Below are positions 1 through 7,638 of a stretch of 64,000 nt of DNA, piece by piece. Origin of the DNA: an uncultured Clostridia bacterium. Lineage in GTDB: Bacteria > Bacillota > Clostridia > TANB77 > CAG-508. The notes below the pieces were generated by a model. That model had not been told where the DNA came from, ran no database searches, and was given only the letters and a program-made list of their open reading frames with translations. Position 1 is the stretch's first letter, and every line of letters begins with the position of its first letter. The position numbers and the translations under genes are program-made. Location: the NCBI GenBank assembly GCA_910589185.1, contig CAJUSU010000004.1, positions 1 to 64,000 on the forward strand, read 5' to 3'.

Positions 1-2
1 AA

Positions 3-524
3 GGAATATATACATGGAATCAAAAAAGTGGACAAAATGCTTCAACAACAGGAACCATTTATGGAATATATGATATGAGTGGAGGCACATGGGAAAGAAC
101 AAGTAGCTATGTAGCCAATAATCATGAAAATTTAAAAATTTTTGGGGAAAGTGTTGCATACCAAGGAACTAACTTGAAAACAACAAGTACGAAATATACA
201 ACAGTATATCCACACAATGAAGCCGGAGAAACTAATATAGACACACTAAGCCAAAAGAACTTTGCTAATAATACAAAAATCTATGGAGATGCAGTAAGAG
301 AAACAACATCTGGCACAGCGGGTACATCCGCAAGTGGTTGGAACACGAGCGCGTGGAACGCAGACTACTCTGGCTTTCCTGCGTTGGGCGATCCGTTCTT
401 CGCACGCGGTGGTAGTGTTTGGAATGGGTCTCATGCAGGTAGCTTCGCTTTCAGTCGCACGAATGGCTATCCGCACTACAATGACGGGTTCCGTGCGGTG
501 CTGGTCGGTTCTTCCGCACTTTAA
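3..524 (+). CDS. DGR target (variable) protein, C-type-lectin fold, 5'-truncated by window edge
   Basis: The reading frame is open from base 3, so the ATG at 75 is internal and the true start lies upstream of the window. The visible part carries a YGIYDMSGGTWE stretch, the counterpart of the YDMAGNVYEW motif of formylglycine-generating-enzyme-like C-type lectin domains, and ends in RGGSVWNGS...YNDGFRAVLVGSSAL, the usual end of such a domain. The last 158 bases (364-521) match a template repeat downstream with changes almost only at template adenines, which marks this as the target of the retroelement. Base composition shifts from A-rich to GC-rich at about base 330. Inference: a surface or secreted ligand-binding protein. 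The N-terminus, and so any pilin leader or signal peptide, cannot be seen. Confidence 0.9.
   Translation, partial: GIYTWNQKSGQNASTTGTIYGIYDMSGGTWERTSSYVANNHENLKIFGESVAYQGTNLKTTSTKYTTVYPHNEAGETNIDTLSQKNFANNTKIYGDAVRETTSGTAGTSASGWNTSAWNADYSGFPALGDPFFARGGSVWNGSHAGSFAFSRTNGYPHYNDGFRAVLVGSSAL
364..521 (+). repeat. DGR variable repeat (VR)
   Basis: This segment aligns without gaps to 636-793 at an offset of 272 bases. By eye there are 12 mismatches in 158 positions. Ten fall at template adenines (template 644, 645, 659, 660, 662, 675, 687, 726, 740, 746). The two others (template 700 T to G, 784 G to T) are synonymous in the target gene. Eight codons are altered, seven of them AAY in the template. 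The GC-rich 3' end, reaching the stop codon, is the expected place for the initiation-of-mutagenic-homing element. Confidence 0.93.
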
Positions 525-551
525 CCTTTCCTTGCACCTAATTCTCTTTTC

Positions 552-576
552 TTCGCACACAATTTTGAATTGCGAA
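552..576 (+). other. Candidate DGR hairpin/cruciform downstream of VR
   Basis: TTCG (552-555) and CAATT (560-564) pair with AATTG (568-572) and CGAA (573-576), leaving a 4-base bulge (556-559) and a 3-base loop. It lies about 30 bases after the end of VR. Known DGRs often have a short hairpin or cruciform just 3' of VR that helps target recognition. This one is weak and A/T-rich, so the assignment is tentative. Confidence 0.3.
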
Positions 577-635
577 TAAGGTCAAATACGGGTAAAAGTA
601 AAAAAATATAGAGAAAAAATTAGGGATTAAACTGT

Positions 636-793
636 ACTACTCTAACTTTCCTGCGTTGAACAATCCGTTCTTCGAACGCGGTGGTAATGTTTGGAATGGT
701 TCTCATGCAGGTAGCTTCGCTTTCAATCGCACGAATGGCAATCCGAACTACAATGACGGGTTCCGTGCGGTGCTGGTCGGTTCGTCCGCACTT
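636..793 (+). repeat. DGR template repeat (TR)
   Basis: This 158-base segment is non-coding in context and lies 114 bases after the end of VR, in the same orientation. Read in the VR frame it is rich in AAC/AAT codons (N at seven of the eight codons that differ in VR), the usual design that lets adenine mutagenesis give many residues but never a stop. Short open frames across it come only from its resemblance to coding DNA. Because template adenines are those of the plus strand, the template RNA should be transcribed rightwards. Confidence 0.92.
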
Positions 794-996
794 CGATACA
801 CAAGAAAAAGGAAGATTTTCATCCCGGATGGGCAAATGTTTACGGACTTTGCCGAGATGTTTCAAACAAAATAGTAATAGCAACAGGATTTGTATCAAAG
901 AAGTTTAATTCCTTTGGCATTTACATAGTTTTTATGCCATAAACACATGAATAGTAGTTTTGTTCTAGTAGAAATATACGAAAGTCCGAAACTATG

Positions 997-1033
997 ACAA
1001 AAAGAAAAGTTAAAAACTAACTTTTCTTTTTGT
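997..1033. terminator. Bidirectional hairpin between TR transcript and RT gene
   Basis: A perfect 16-base inverted repeat, acaaaaagaaaagtta (997-1012) and its complement (1018-1033), with a 5-base loop. It overlaps the stop codon of the reverse transcriptase, which arrives from the right, and would also stop the rightward template transcript. There is no long external T-run; the T-rich arm itself may serve. Confidence 0.55.
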
Positions 1034-2117
1034 ATTCTATGATATCTTCTAATAACTCATTTTCAATATAAGAATAAGTATAGTTGTGATACAAAAAATC
1101 ACATTTTTTGAGCATTTTCTGTTGTAAATGATAAGAATTACAATGACTAGAATGACCAAGCCAAGAGTTTAAACTAAGTAAAGTCTTGGCTGTATTGAGA
1201 GTATGGTTATGATATAAATGATTCCAATGCTTAATTTGATTTTTAATTTTCGTCTTACTAGACTTACGAAGAAGACGATGTGTAGTAAAAATACGATAGC
1301 CACAAAAATTTACTCCCATTTTATAAGGGTAATAACGGGACTTTTGGTTAAGCCTTAAATGCAAATGTTCTGCTAGAAAATCAGAGATAATTTTTTTTAC
1401 AGTAACACAGTTTTCTTTGGTATCAAGCAATAAAATAAAATCATCCATATAGCGCACATAATATTTAACATGTAACTTTCTTTTGATAAATTGATCCAAT
1501 TCATTTAAATAAATATTAGCAAAAAACTGGCTAGTATAGTTTCCAATAGGAACTCCAACTGTATCCTCAGAATCTCTAGAATCAAAAATAAGCAATTTTG
1601 AGAATTCTAAAAGATCAGGATCAGCTATATATTTTTTCAAAAGATTAAAAAGAATATAAGGATTAATATTATAGAAAAATTTTTCAATATCACACTTTAA
1701 AACCCAAAATGACTTTTTATTTCTTTGCATAATACGCATATAACTTTGAACTTTTTCAGCAGCTTTATGGGTCCCTTTGCCAGACAAACAGGCAAAAGAA
1801 GTATCAATAAATTTGGGTACAATGTAAGGCTTAATAAATTCTTCTACATACCATTGATGAACAATACGGTCGCGATAAGGAAGTGCTTTGATTTTTCGTT
1901 CCTTAGGTTCATAAATAGTAAATTCAAAATATTTGCCTAAATGATAAGTTTTGTTTCGAATTTGATTTAATAAATTAATCAAGTTATTTTCTAAATTAAT
2001 TTCGAATATAGTAACTTCATTATGATAGGGTTTATTTTTTCTAGAACGTTTATGAGCACTTAATAAATTTTCAAAAGTTAATTTTTGGTAAAAACAATTT
2101 TTTATTTTTTTCGGCAT
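1017..2117 (-). CDS. DGR reverse transcriptase
   Basis: A 366-residue group-II-intron-type reverse transcriptase that would copy the template RNA into adenine-mutagenised cDNA for transfer into VR. Motif A is KCDIEKFF (about residues 141-148), the catalytic box is YMDD (223-226), and motif 4 reads IGNYTSQ (191-197). This last form, with SQ in place of the SP of group II intron enzymes, is a hallmark of DGR reverse transcriptases. No maturase or endonuclease domain is visible, and the length fits the family. The start overlaps the end of the Avd-like gene by 16 bases, implying one leftward operon with translational coupling. It is transcribed against its own template repeat. Confidence 0.95.
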   Translation of the reverse strand: MPKKIKNCFYQKLTFENLLSAHKRSRKNKPYHNEVTIFEINLENNLINLLNQIRNKTYHLGKYFEFTIYEPKERKIKALPYRDRIVHQWYVEEFIKPYIVPKFIDTSFACLSGKGTHKAAEKVQSYMRIMQRNKKSFWVLKCDIEKFFYNINPYILFNLLKKYIADPDLLEFSKLLIFDSRDSEDTVGVPIGNYTSQFFANIYLNELDQFIKRKLHVKYYVRYMDDFILLLDTKENCVTVKKIISDFLAEHLHLRLNQKSRYYPYKMGVNFCGYRIFTTHRLLRKSSKTKIKNQIKHWNHLYHNHTLNTAKTLLSLNSWLGHSSHCNSYHLQQKMLKKCDFLYHNYTYSYIENELLEDIIEYKKKS

Positions 2118-2467
2118 GAATTAATCCAGCCTCCTAACATATTACAGATATCTGTTAGAATGTTACTCCAGGCAGTATAATTTTGAGTAGATATGTACTT
2201 ATATTTATAAGATAAACGAATATAAACTTTGATTAAATCCAATTCAATATCAAGTTCAGATAAATATTTTAATTTATTTTGTACTTGGTAGGTTTTAATG
2301 CCATACATAAGAGAACGAAAACCATGATATAATGAAACTTTAATTTCTTTTACTAAAGCAAAAGTTTCAGACTTTGGATATTTACGTACTAAATCATTCG
2401 TATAAGAAATTAATTCCAAATATTTTTGATAAATTACTAAATTATTGTTAGCTGTTAAATTACTCAA
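2102..2467 (-). CDS. Avd-like DGR accessory protein
   Basis: A 121-residue, all-helical, lysine- and tyrosine-rich protein lying directly upstream of and overlapping the reverse transcriptase gene. Size, predicted four-helix-bundle character (helices around residues 9-28, 34-58, 64-88, 97-115) and position match the accessory variability determinant, which binds the reverse transcriptase and template RNA. The helix with YHGFRSLMYGIKTYQ resembles the family, which is related to the 23S rRNA intervening-sequence protein. The assignment rests mostly on context. Confidence 0.8.
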   Translation of the reverse strand: MSNLTANNNLVIYQKYLELISYTNDLVRKYPKSETFALVKEIKVSLYHGFRSLMYGIKTYQVQNKLKYLSELDIELDLIKVYIRLSYKYKYISTQNYTAWSNILTDICNMLGGWINSCRKK

Positions 2468-2883
2468 TTTTTTTACCTCTCATAATATTATTTAAGTCTT
2501 TTTGGATACGATATAGATAATCATAAGCTTCACTAATAGATAGAGAGTCCACATTAACTTTAACAATTTCTTCTAGTAAACTCTTTAGAGCAATATTGTG
2601 TATATAGTCAGAAGAAGAATAATTCTTATCTTCATTCATATCCACAATCTCAATCGTATATCCACTATATTTTAATAAATGGGTATACTTATCTAAAGAG
2701 GAAGCTGGAAAACCGGCATTTTACAACTTCACTATTCAGATTTCCTAATTTGAGTGATAGAAGAGAAGAAGCAATTTTTGCATCCTCTGCAATAAAAAGT
2801 AAAAAAATGCCAGCCTTAAAAAGAAATAGTGTGTTAGGTGAATTTTGTTTCAACTCTTTATACTTATCATAGAATTTACTCAT
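2460..2883 (-). pseudogene. MutS-like (MSL) DGR accessory gene, frameshifted
   Basis: The first part (start at 2883) reads YKELKQNSPNTLFLFKAGIFLLFIAEDAKIASSLL, like the N-terminal mismatch-recognition domain of MutS (LKxxxPDxLLxFRxGDFYExFxEDA). It runs out of frame after VVKC and stops at 2689. One frame over, the sequence continues without a gap as PASSLDKYTHLLKYSGYTIEIVDMNED and stops at 2460, which is the rest of the same domain (CGFPxxxLDKYLxxLxxxGYxVxIVD). Removing one C of the CCGG at 2713-2716 rejoins the two into one protein of about 140 residues. The ATG at 2645 is then an internal methionine. MutS-I-like proteins are known accessory genes of some DGRs. It may be inactivated, phase-variable, programmed, or an assembly error. 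Confidence 0.75.
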
Positions 2884-3016
2884 ATAAAACTCCTTCCTCT
2901 TTGTTTCATATCACAATACTGTATATAAATATCCTATATAAACATAGAACTGTCAATATATACCATTGTATGATAGTATGCAATTGAAATATATACTATA
3001 GAAAGGAATAGAATAT

Positions 3017-3232
3017 ATGGAAGATTGGAAAAAAATAGAGGTTACATTAGACAATTATTTAAAAAAAAACCAAATCAGTCGATCGAGTCTTACCAGAAAA
3101 ACAGGACTACAGTATAGTCAAATATTGAAATATTGCAGAAATGATATCCAAAGAATAGATTTGACAGTTTTAGCTAAAATATGTACAGTTTTAGATTGTA
3201 ATATTTCTGATATATTGAATTTTAAAATGTAA
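3017..3232 (+). CDS. Small XRE-family HTH regulator
   Basis: A 71-residue Cro/C1-type DNA-binding protein filling one helix-turn-helix domain: NQISRSSLTRKTGLQYSQILKYCRND (about 19-44) holds the two recognition helices, and the tail LAKICTVLDCNISDILNF is the usual end of the YozG/Cro-like subfamily. It is divergent from the DGR accessory operon across a 133-base A/T-rich gap, so it could control that operon, though nothing in the sequence proves this. The RBS GAAAGG precedes the start. Confidence 0.8.
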   Translation: MEDWKKIEVTLDNYLKKNQISRSSLTRKTGLQYSQILKYCRNDIQRIDLTVLAKICTVLDCNISDILNFKM

Positions 3233-3298
3233 AATGAGTAACTTTCTTCTCAACTTTTAAAGCACATTTCATATAATAATAGAGGAGGAGAAACGAAA

Positions 3299-3982
3299 AT
3301 GGCAAGAATATTAGTATATAATAATGACACAAACCGTATGGAAACATATTATAGAGGGCTATCAGAAGCAATGCCCTATAATACAGGAAGAACATTAACA
3401 GTTAATGAATTTAGGGGCTCTAGTCAAAGTAATGTGCTTTGGACAGAAAAGAGAGTTATACAAGCTTGGAATAGCCAGAGGTATCTATTTGGGGCGCCTA
3501 TTGATGTAGGATTTGCTTTTAAAAGACCATATGAAGGAGGACACGGAAATCAATCACAACACTATGCAGGAACAGCTTTTGATGTAGGACAAAGAATGAG
3601 CAATAGCAATCGAAACCGATTAAGGAATTCCGCGATTTCTTCAGGAGTATGGAGTTATGTAGAACCAGCATCACTTACGCCAACATGGGTACACTTTGAT
3701 AAAAGAAGAGGAACACCAGCATGCAGTACAGGTGGATTTCCATTAATTAGACAAGGCAGTAGAGGTGCTTATGTATGTATTGCACAGGATAATTTAAATA
3801 CATTAGGATATACTACAGGTGGACTAGATGGCGTATTTGGTCCTCAAACTTATCGTGCAGTCGTAACGTATCAAAGAAGTGTTGGATTAGTAGCTGACGG
3901 AATCGTTGGTTGCAATACATGGCGCTCATTACAAGAAAGTGTAGTAGGAACAGGTAAAACCTCTACAACAATTAATTCTTAA
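3299..3982 (+). CDS. M15-type peptidase with peptidoglycan-binding domain
   Basis: A 227-residue likely cell-wall hydrolase. The first two-thirds hold a D-Ala-D-Ala carboxypeptidase-like fold: QHYAGTAFDVG (about 94-104) gives the HxxGxAxD zinc ligands and TWVHFD (about 132-137) the third histidine. The last 75 residues are a PG_binding_1 repeat (RQGSRGAYVCIAQDNLNTLGY...GVFGPQTYRAVVTYQ). I see no signal peptide, so release may depend on lysis, sporulation or a non-classical route. The combination is common in Clostridia as spore-cortex or endolysin-like enzymes. The start is set by a GAGGAGG ribosome binding site. Confidence 0.8.
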   Translation: MARILVYNNDTNRMETYYRGLSEAMPYNTGRTLTVNEFRGSSQSNVLWTEKRVIQAWNSQRYLFGAPIDVGFAFKRPYEGGHGNQSQHYAGTAFDVGQRMSNSNRNRLRNSAISSGVWSYVEPASLTPTWVHFDKRRGTPACSTGGFPLIRQGSRGAYVCIAQDNLNTLGYTTGGLDGVFGPQTYRAVVTYQRSVGLVADGIVGCNTWRSLQESVVGTGKTSTTINS

Positions 3983-4096
3983 AAATGCGAAAATCGTATT
4001 TTTACAAATACAATTTCCTAATTTTAATAAAAAATTAATACAAATTATGACAAAATGTGATATAGTATAATAGAAAATAATAAATTGGGGAAAAGT

Positions 4097-4822
4097 ATGA
4101 AAAATAATTTAAAAAAAGAATTAATTAAAGTTTTTTGGATTTTTACTTTTGTTAGTGTCATAGGTTGTATTGTAGAAACCATTGTCTGCATTGTACAAGA
4201 AGGGCACTTTGAAGTAAGACAAGGAGTAATTTATGGACCCTTTATTCCAGTTTATGGAGCAGGGGCAGTTCTATTTTATTTACTAGTTCCAAGAATAACA
4301 GGAGCAACAACGGAAAATACAAAGGAAATAAGCTTTGTAAAAATATTTATATATACAGCTATATTAGGAGGAATTACAGAATACTTATTTTCTTACATGC
4401 AAGAATGCTTATTTGGAACTGTTTCATGGGAGTATAGTGGATTACGTTTTAATGTAAATGGAAGAACAGGACTTTTGCACTGCATCTACTGGGGATTAGG
4501 CGGCATTATATTTATCAAATGGATGTACCCACTTAGTACGAAATTAGATAGTTTAGCAAATATGAACAGAACAGCTAAAATAGCAACAACCCTCTTTTTT
4601 GTTTTTATGATGTTCAATATTGTTATTTCTATGCTTGCAGGGTATAGACAATATGAAAGAATGCAGAATATTTCAGCAGATACCAGTTTAGATAGATTTT
4701 TAGATAAATATTATCCGGATAGTGTCATGGATATCATATTTTCTAATAAACAGTACACAAATCAAGAAGGAAGAGAGCGAGAAGATAAATCGCCCTTCAA
4801 ATGGTTGTTAGAAGGGATATAA
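4097..4822 (+). CDS. Putative ABC-transporter-type membrane protein (CmpB-like)
   Basis: A multi-span membrane protein of about 241 residues with helices around residues 9-32, 52-68, 89-110, 130-148 and 162-185. The text GCIVETIVCIVQEGHFEVRQGVIYGPFIPVYGAGA resembles the family annotated as putative ABC transporter permease (ABC_trans_CmpB), widespread in Clostridia and of unknown substrate. A TTG at 4085 is in frame but lies in the GGGGAA ribosome binding site, so the ATG at 4097 is preferred. It is followed three bases later by trmL, suggesting co-transcription. Confidence 0.6.
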   Translation: MKNNLKKELIKVFWIFTFVSVIGCIVETIVCIVQEGHFEVRQGVIYGPFIPVYGAGAVLFYLLVPRITGATTENTKEISFVKIFIYTAILGGITEYLFSYMQECLFGTVSWEYSGLRFNVNGRTGLLHCIYWGLGGIIFIKWMYPLSTKLDSLANMNRTAKIATTLFFVFMMFNIVISMLAGYRQYERMQNISADTSLDRFLDKYYPDSVMDIIFSNKQYTNQEGREREDKSPFKWLLEGI

Positions 4823-4825
4823 AAG

Positions 4826-5323
4826 ATGAAATTAAATGTTGTAATGGTAGAACCAGAAATACCACAAAATACAGGTAATATTGCAAGAACTTGTGCAGCA
4901 ATTGGAGCAAAACTACATTTAGTAAAACCATTAGGATTTGAAATATCAGATAAATACTTAAAAAGAGCAGGACTAGATTATTGGGATAAACTAACTATTG
5001 AAATGCATGAAAATTTACAGGAATTTTTAGCAAAATATCCACCAGAAGAAAATGCTATGTATTTTTCTACAACAAAGGGGCAACAATGCTATTCAGATAT
5101 GGATTACACCAAATCAGAAGAAATTTTTTTACTATTTGGAAAAGAAACTAAAGGGTTACCAGAAGACTTACTCAAAAAATATATTGAAAATACCATTAGA
5201 ATTCCTATGAAGGAGCATTTGCGTTCTCTTAACTTATCTAATTCAGTGGCAATTGTAGCTTATGAAGTGTTTAGACAAGTTGGATTTGAACAATTGGAAG
5301 AAATTAGTAGGTATTTCACTTGA
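4826..5323 (+). CDS. trmL: tRNA (cytidine/uridine-34-2'-O)-methyltransferase TrmL
   Basis: A 165-residue SPOUT-class methyltransferase that methylates the wobble base of certain leucine tRNAs using S-adenosylmethionine. The characteristic opening VEPEIPQNTGNIARTCAA, the central LLFGKETKGLP and the C-terminal knot RIPMKEHLRSLNLSNSVAIVAYE are all present at full family length. The start follows the upstream stop by three bases. Confidence 0.93.
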   Translation: MKLNVVMVEPEIPQNTGNIARTCAAIGAKLHLVKPLGFEISDKYLKRAGLDYWDKLTIEMHENLQEFLAKYPPEENAMYFSTTKGQQCYSDMDYTKSEEIFLLFGKETKGLPEDLLKKYIENTIRIPMKEHLRSLNLSNSVAIVAYEVFRQVGFEQLEEISRYFT

Positions 5324-5396
5324 TTTTTCGCCCAATTTGTGGTATAATAGTTATAGTGTTGGGCAAAAGAAAAAGAAGGTTTTGGAGGTACAAAAT

Positions 5397-5570
5397 ATGT
5401 ATAATGAAGAAACATTCAATTTTAATATAGAAAATATTCAAAATGACTTAGCGATCGAAGGTATGGCAATTACATCAAATGATGTAGAAATGTTTAGAAG
5501 ATTTGCAAGTGAAGAAATGGCAATGCCAGAATTAATTCAAATGATTAAGAGTCAACCCATTGAATATTAA
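5397..5570 (+). CDS. Small protein, possibly VbhA-antitoxin-like
   Basis: A 57-residue acidic helical protein with a GGAGG ribosome binding site seven bases upstream of ATG 5397. The stretch AIEGMAITSNDVEMFRRFASEEMAMPELIQMIKS loosely resembles the antitoxin VbhA family, which pairs with Fic-domain toxins, but no Fic gene is adjacent. Function is therefore unproven. A -10-like TATAAT at 5343-5348 lies just upstream and a strong terminator follows, so it may be its own transcription unit. Confidence 0.55.
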   Translation: MYNEETFNFNIENIQNDLAIEGMAITSNDVEMFRRFASEEMAMPELIQMIKSQPIEY

Positions 5571-5589
5571 TGAAAAATAGTGTAAAATG

Positions 5590-5619
5590 GTAACGTATGA
5601 AAAAGTACGTTACTTTTTT
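5590..5619 (+). terminator. Rho-independent terminator
   Basis: Stem gtaacgta (5590-5597) with tacgttac (5606-5613), 8-base loop, then a run of six T. It closes the unit before gltX. Confidence 0.85.
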
Positions 5620-5668
5620 AGTTCTAAGAAAATGAAAAAAGAGTTTTGACGAGAAGGAGTTAGAGAAT

Positions 5669-7315
5669 ATGGATTATAAAGATTTAGCAAATTTAATTTT
5701 TCCAAATGCAAAGCCAATTTCTTATTATGAAGAGAAATATGCGCCAAGAAACTTACCAGAGGGAGCAATAGTCACAAGGTTTGCACCAAGTCCTACAGGG
5801 TTTGTTCATGTAGGAGGCTTAATGCAATGTGTGATTAATAGACAGCTTACCAATCAAACGAATGGAGTATTCTTACTAAGAATAGAAGACACAGACCAAA
5901 AAAGAGAAATTGAAGATGGTGTGGCACAAATCGTAAATGCAATTAAAGATTTTGGTATTGAATTTGATGAAGGAATGCTAAATGAAACAGAAGAAAAGGG
6001 AAATTATGGACCATATAAACAAAGTGTAAGGGGAGAAATTTACCAAGCTTATGCCAAATGGTTAATCGAACAAGGTAGAGCTTATCCATGTTTTGCAACT
6101 TCAGAAGAATTAGAAGAAATGAGAAAAAAACAGGAGGCAGCAAAACTTAGAACAGGATATTATGGAGTTTGGGCAACTTATCGTAATTTATCAGTAGAAG
6201 AAGCTGCTGAAAAGATAAAAGCAGGAATACCATATATTGTACGTTTTAAATCTATGGGAAGAGAAGATAAAAAGATTAGACATCATGATGTCATTAAAGG
6301 AAATATTGATTTTCCAGAAAATGACCAAGATATTGTTATTATTAAAGCAGATGGTCTTCCAACTTACCATTTTGCACATGCAGTAGATGACCACTTAATG
6401 AGAGTAACACATGTTATTCGTTCAGATGAATGGGTATCTTCATTACCATTACACTTAGAGTTATTTAAGACTTTAGGATTTGAAACACCAAAATATTGCC
6501 ACTATGCACCAATTTTAAAGGAGGAAGATGGCAAGAAGAGAAAAATTAGTAAAAGAAAAGACCCAGAAGCTGCTGTTAGCTATTATCATGAAGAAGGAAT
6601 ACCTGCACAATCTGTATGTGAGTACTTAATGAATATTGGAAATTCCAATTTTGAAATGTGGAGAAAAAATAATCCAAATGCACCAATGTCAGAATTTACA
6701 TTTGACATTAGCAAAATGAGTGTCAGTGGAGCAATCTTTGATTTAGTCAAATTATTAGATGTTTCTAAAAATGTGATTTCTAAATATACTAAAGAAGATA
6801 TCTATGACGAAGTATTAGAATGGGCAAAAAGATATGATAAAGAGCTAGAAGACTTGTTACAAGATAAAGAATATGCGTTAAAAATTTTCGGAATAGAAAG
6901 AGGCAACGCAAAGCCTAGAAAAGATATCGCTAAATGGTCTGAAGTAAAAGATGCTATTTCCTATATGTATGATGACAAATTCTTAAATAATACAAGTGAA
7001 TTGGAATATGGAAAGATTAATGATAAAGAAGAAATCAAGAAAATACTAACAACATATTTAGAAAAATATTTTGATATAGGTGATGATAAACAAACTTGGT
7101 TTGATAAAATGAAAGATTTGACAGAAGAGTTAGGATATGCAAGGGAAGTGAAAGAATTTAAGCAGAATCCTGAAAAATGGCCAGGACATGTAGGTGACAT
7201 TAGTACTGTATTAAGAGTAAGCTTAACAGGTAGACAACAAACACCAGATTTGTATGAAATTATGCAAGTGCTAGGAAAAGAAAGTATTAAAAAAAGAATT
7301 CAAAATATATTATAA
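5669..7315 (+). CDS. gltX: Glutamyl-tRNA synthetase
   Basis: A 548-residue class I aminoacyl-tRNA synthetase charging tRNA-Glu (possibly also tRNA-Gln, if an amidotransferase is present elsewhere). The ATP-binding signature is APSPTGFVHVGG (about 39-50, HVGG replacing HIGH), followed by FLLRIEDTD, and the second signature is KKRKISKRK (about 289-297, the KMSKR equivalent). DGLPTYHFAHAVDDH and VIRSDEW mark the tRNA-acceptor region. It is somewhat longer than the usual 470-500 residues, with a long lysine-rich C-terminal half, a form seen in Clostridia. A terminator precedes it; no T-box leader is visible. Confidence 0.93.
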   Translation: MDYKDLANLIFPNAKPISYYEEKYAPRNLPEGAIVTRFAPSPTGFVHVGGLMQCVINRQLTNQTNGVFLLRIEDTDQKREIEDGVAQIVNAIKDFGIEFDEGMLNETEEKGNYGPYKQSVRGEIYQAYAKWLIEQGRAYPCFATSEELEEMRKKQEAAKLRTGYYGVWATYRNLSVEEAAEKIKAGIPYIVRFKSMGREDKKIRHHDVIKGNIDFPENDQDIVIIKADGLPTYHFAHAVDDHLMRVTHVIRSDEWVSSLPLHLELFKTLGFETPKYCHYAPILKEEDGKKRKISKRKDPEAAVSYYHEEGIPAQSVCEYLMNIGNSNFEMWRKNNPNAPMSEFTFDISKMSVSGAIFDLVKLLDVSKNVISKYTKEDIYDEVLEWAKRYDKELEDLLQDKEYALKIFGIERGNAKPRKDIAKWSEVKDAISYMYDDKFLNNTSELEYGKINDKEEIKKILTTYLEKYFDIGDDKQTWFDKMKDLTEELGYAREVKEFKQNPEKWPGHVGDISTVLRVSLTGRQQTPDLYEIMQVLGKESIKKRIQNIL

Positions 7316-7356
7316 TTGCTAACTTTGTAGTAGAGAAAAGAGAGGTGAATTCTTTT

Positions 7357-7542
7357 ATGGAGTATAACATAGGAGATGTAGTGAGAACAAAAAAACAACA
7401 TCCTTGTGGAAGTAAATTATGGGAATTAACCAGAATAGGAGTAGACTTTAAATTAAAATGCTTAGGCTGTGGACATGTTGTGACATTGGAGAGGCAAAAA
7501 GCATTAAAGATAATTACAAAGAAAATAGAAAAAGAAACATAA
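7357..7542 (+). CDS. DUF951-family small protein
   Basis: A protein of about 61 residues: YNIGDVVRTKKQHPCGSKLWELTRIGVDFKLKCLGCGHVVTLERQKALK matches the DUF951 family of Firmicutes, an SH3-like barrel with a CGS...CxGCGH zinc-type motif, of unknown function. A GTG at 7345 is in frame but sits inside the GAGAGG ribosome binding site, so ATG 7357 is chosen. It is probably co-transcribed with gltX. Confidence 0.85.
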   Translation: MEYNIGDVVRTKKQHPCGSKLWELTRIGVDFKLKCLGCGHVVTLERQKALKIITKKIEKET

Positions 7543-7562
7543 AATTTGGTAAATATGAAAAG

Positions 7563-7598
7563 AAGAGGCGACGTTTTCGAAAAAACGTCGCCTCTTTT
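7563..7598. terminator. Strong bidirectional terminator
   Basis: Fifteen-base stem aagaggcgacgtttt (7563-7577) and its complement (7582-7596) around a CGAA tetraloop, followed by T's. It lies between the rightward DUF951 gene and the leftward ORF ending at 7639. Confidence 0.88.
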
Positions 7599-7638
7599 GC
7601 GAGAAAAACAAACAATGATGAATAACGGTCAGCCTGTT

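Noticed and set aside
656..874. Open frames across the TR (both strands) as protein genes
   Set aside because: They arise because the TR copies coding DNA; they have no ribosome binding site and the segment is explained as a DGR template.
3299..3982. Prophage endolysin marking a prophage
   Set aside because: An M15 peptidase with a peptidoglycan-binding domain is also common on chromosomes, and no phage structural genes are nearby.
5571..5668. T-box or riboswitch upstream of gltX
   Set aside because: The gap is under 100 bases, holds a simple terminator for the upstream gene and lacks T-box motifs.
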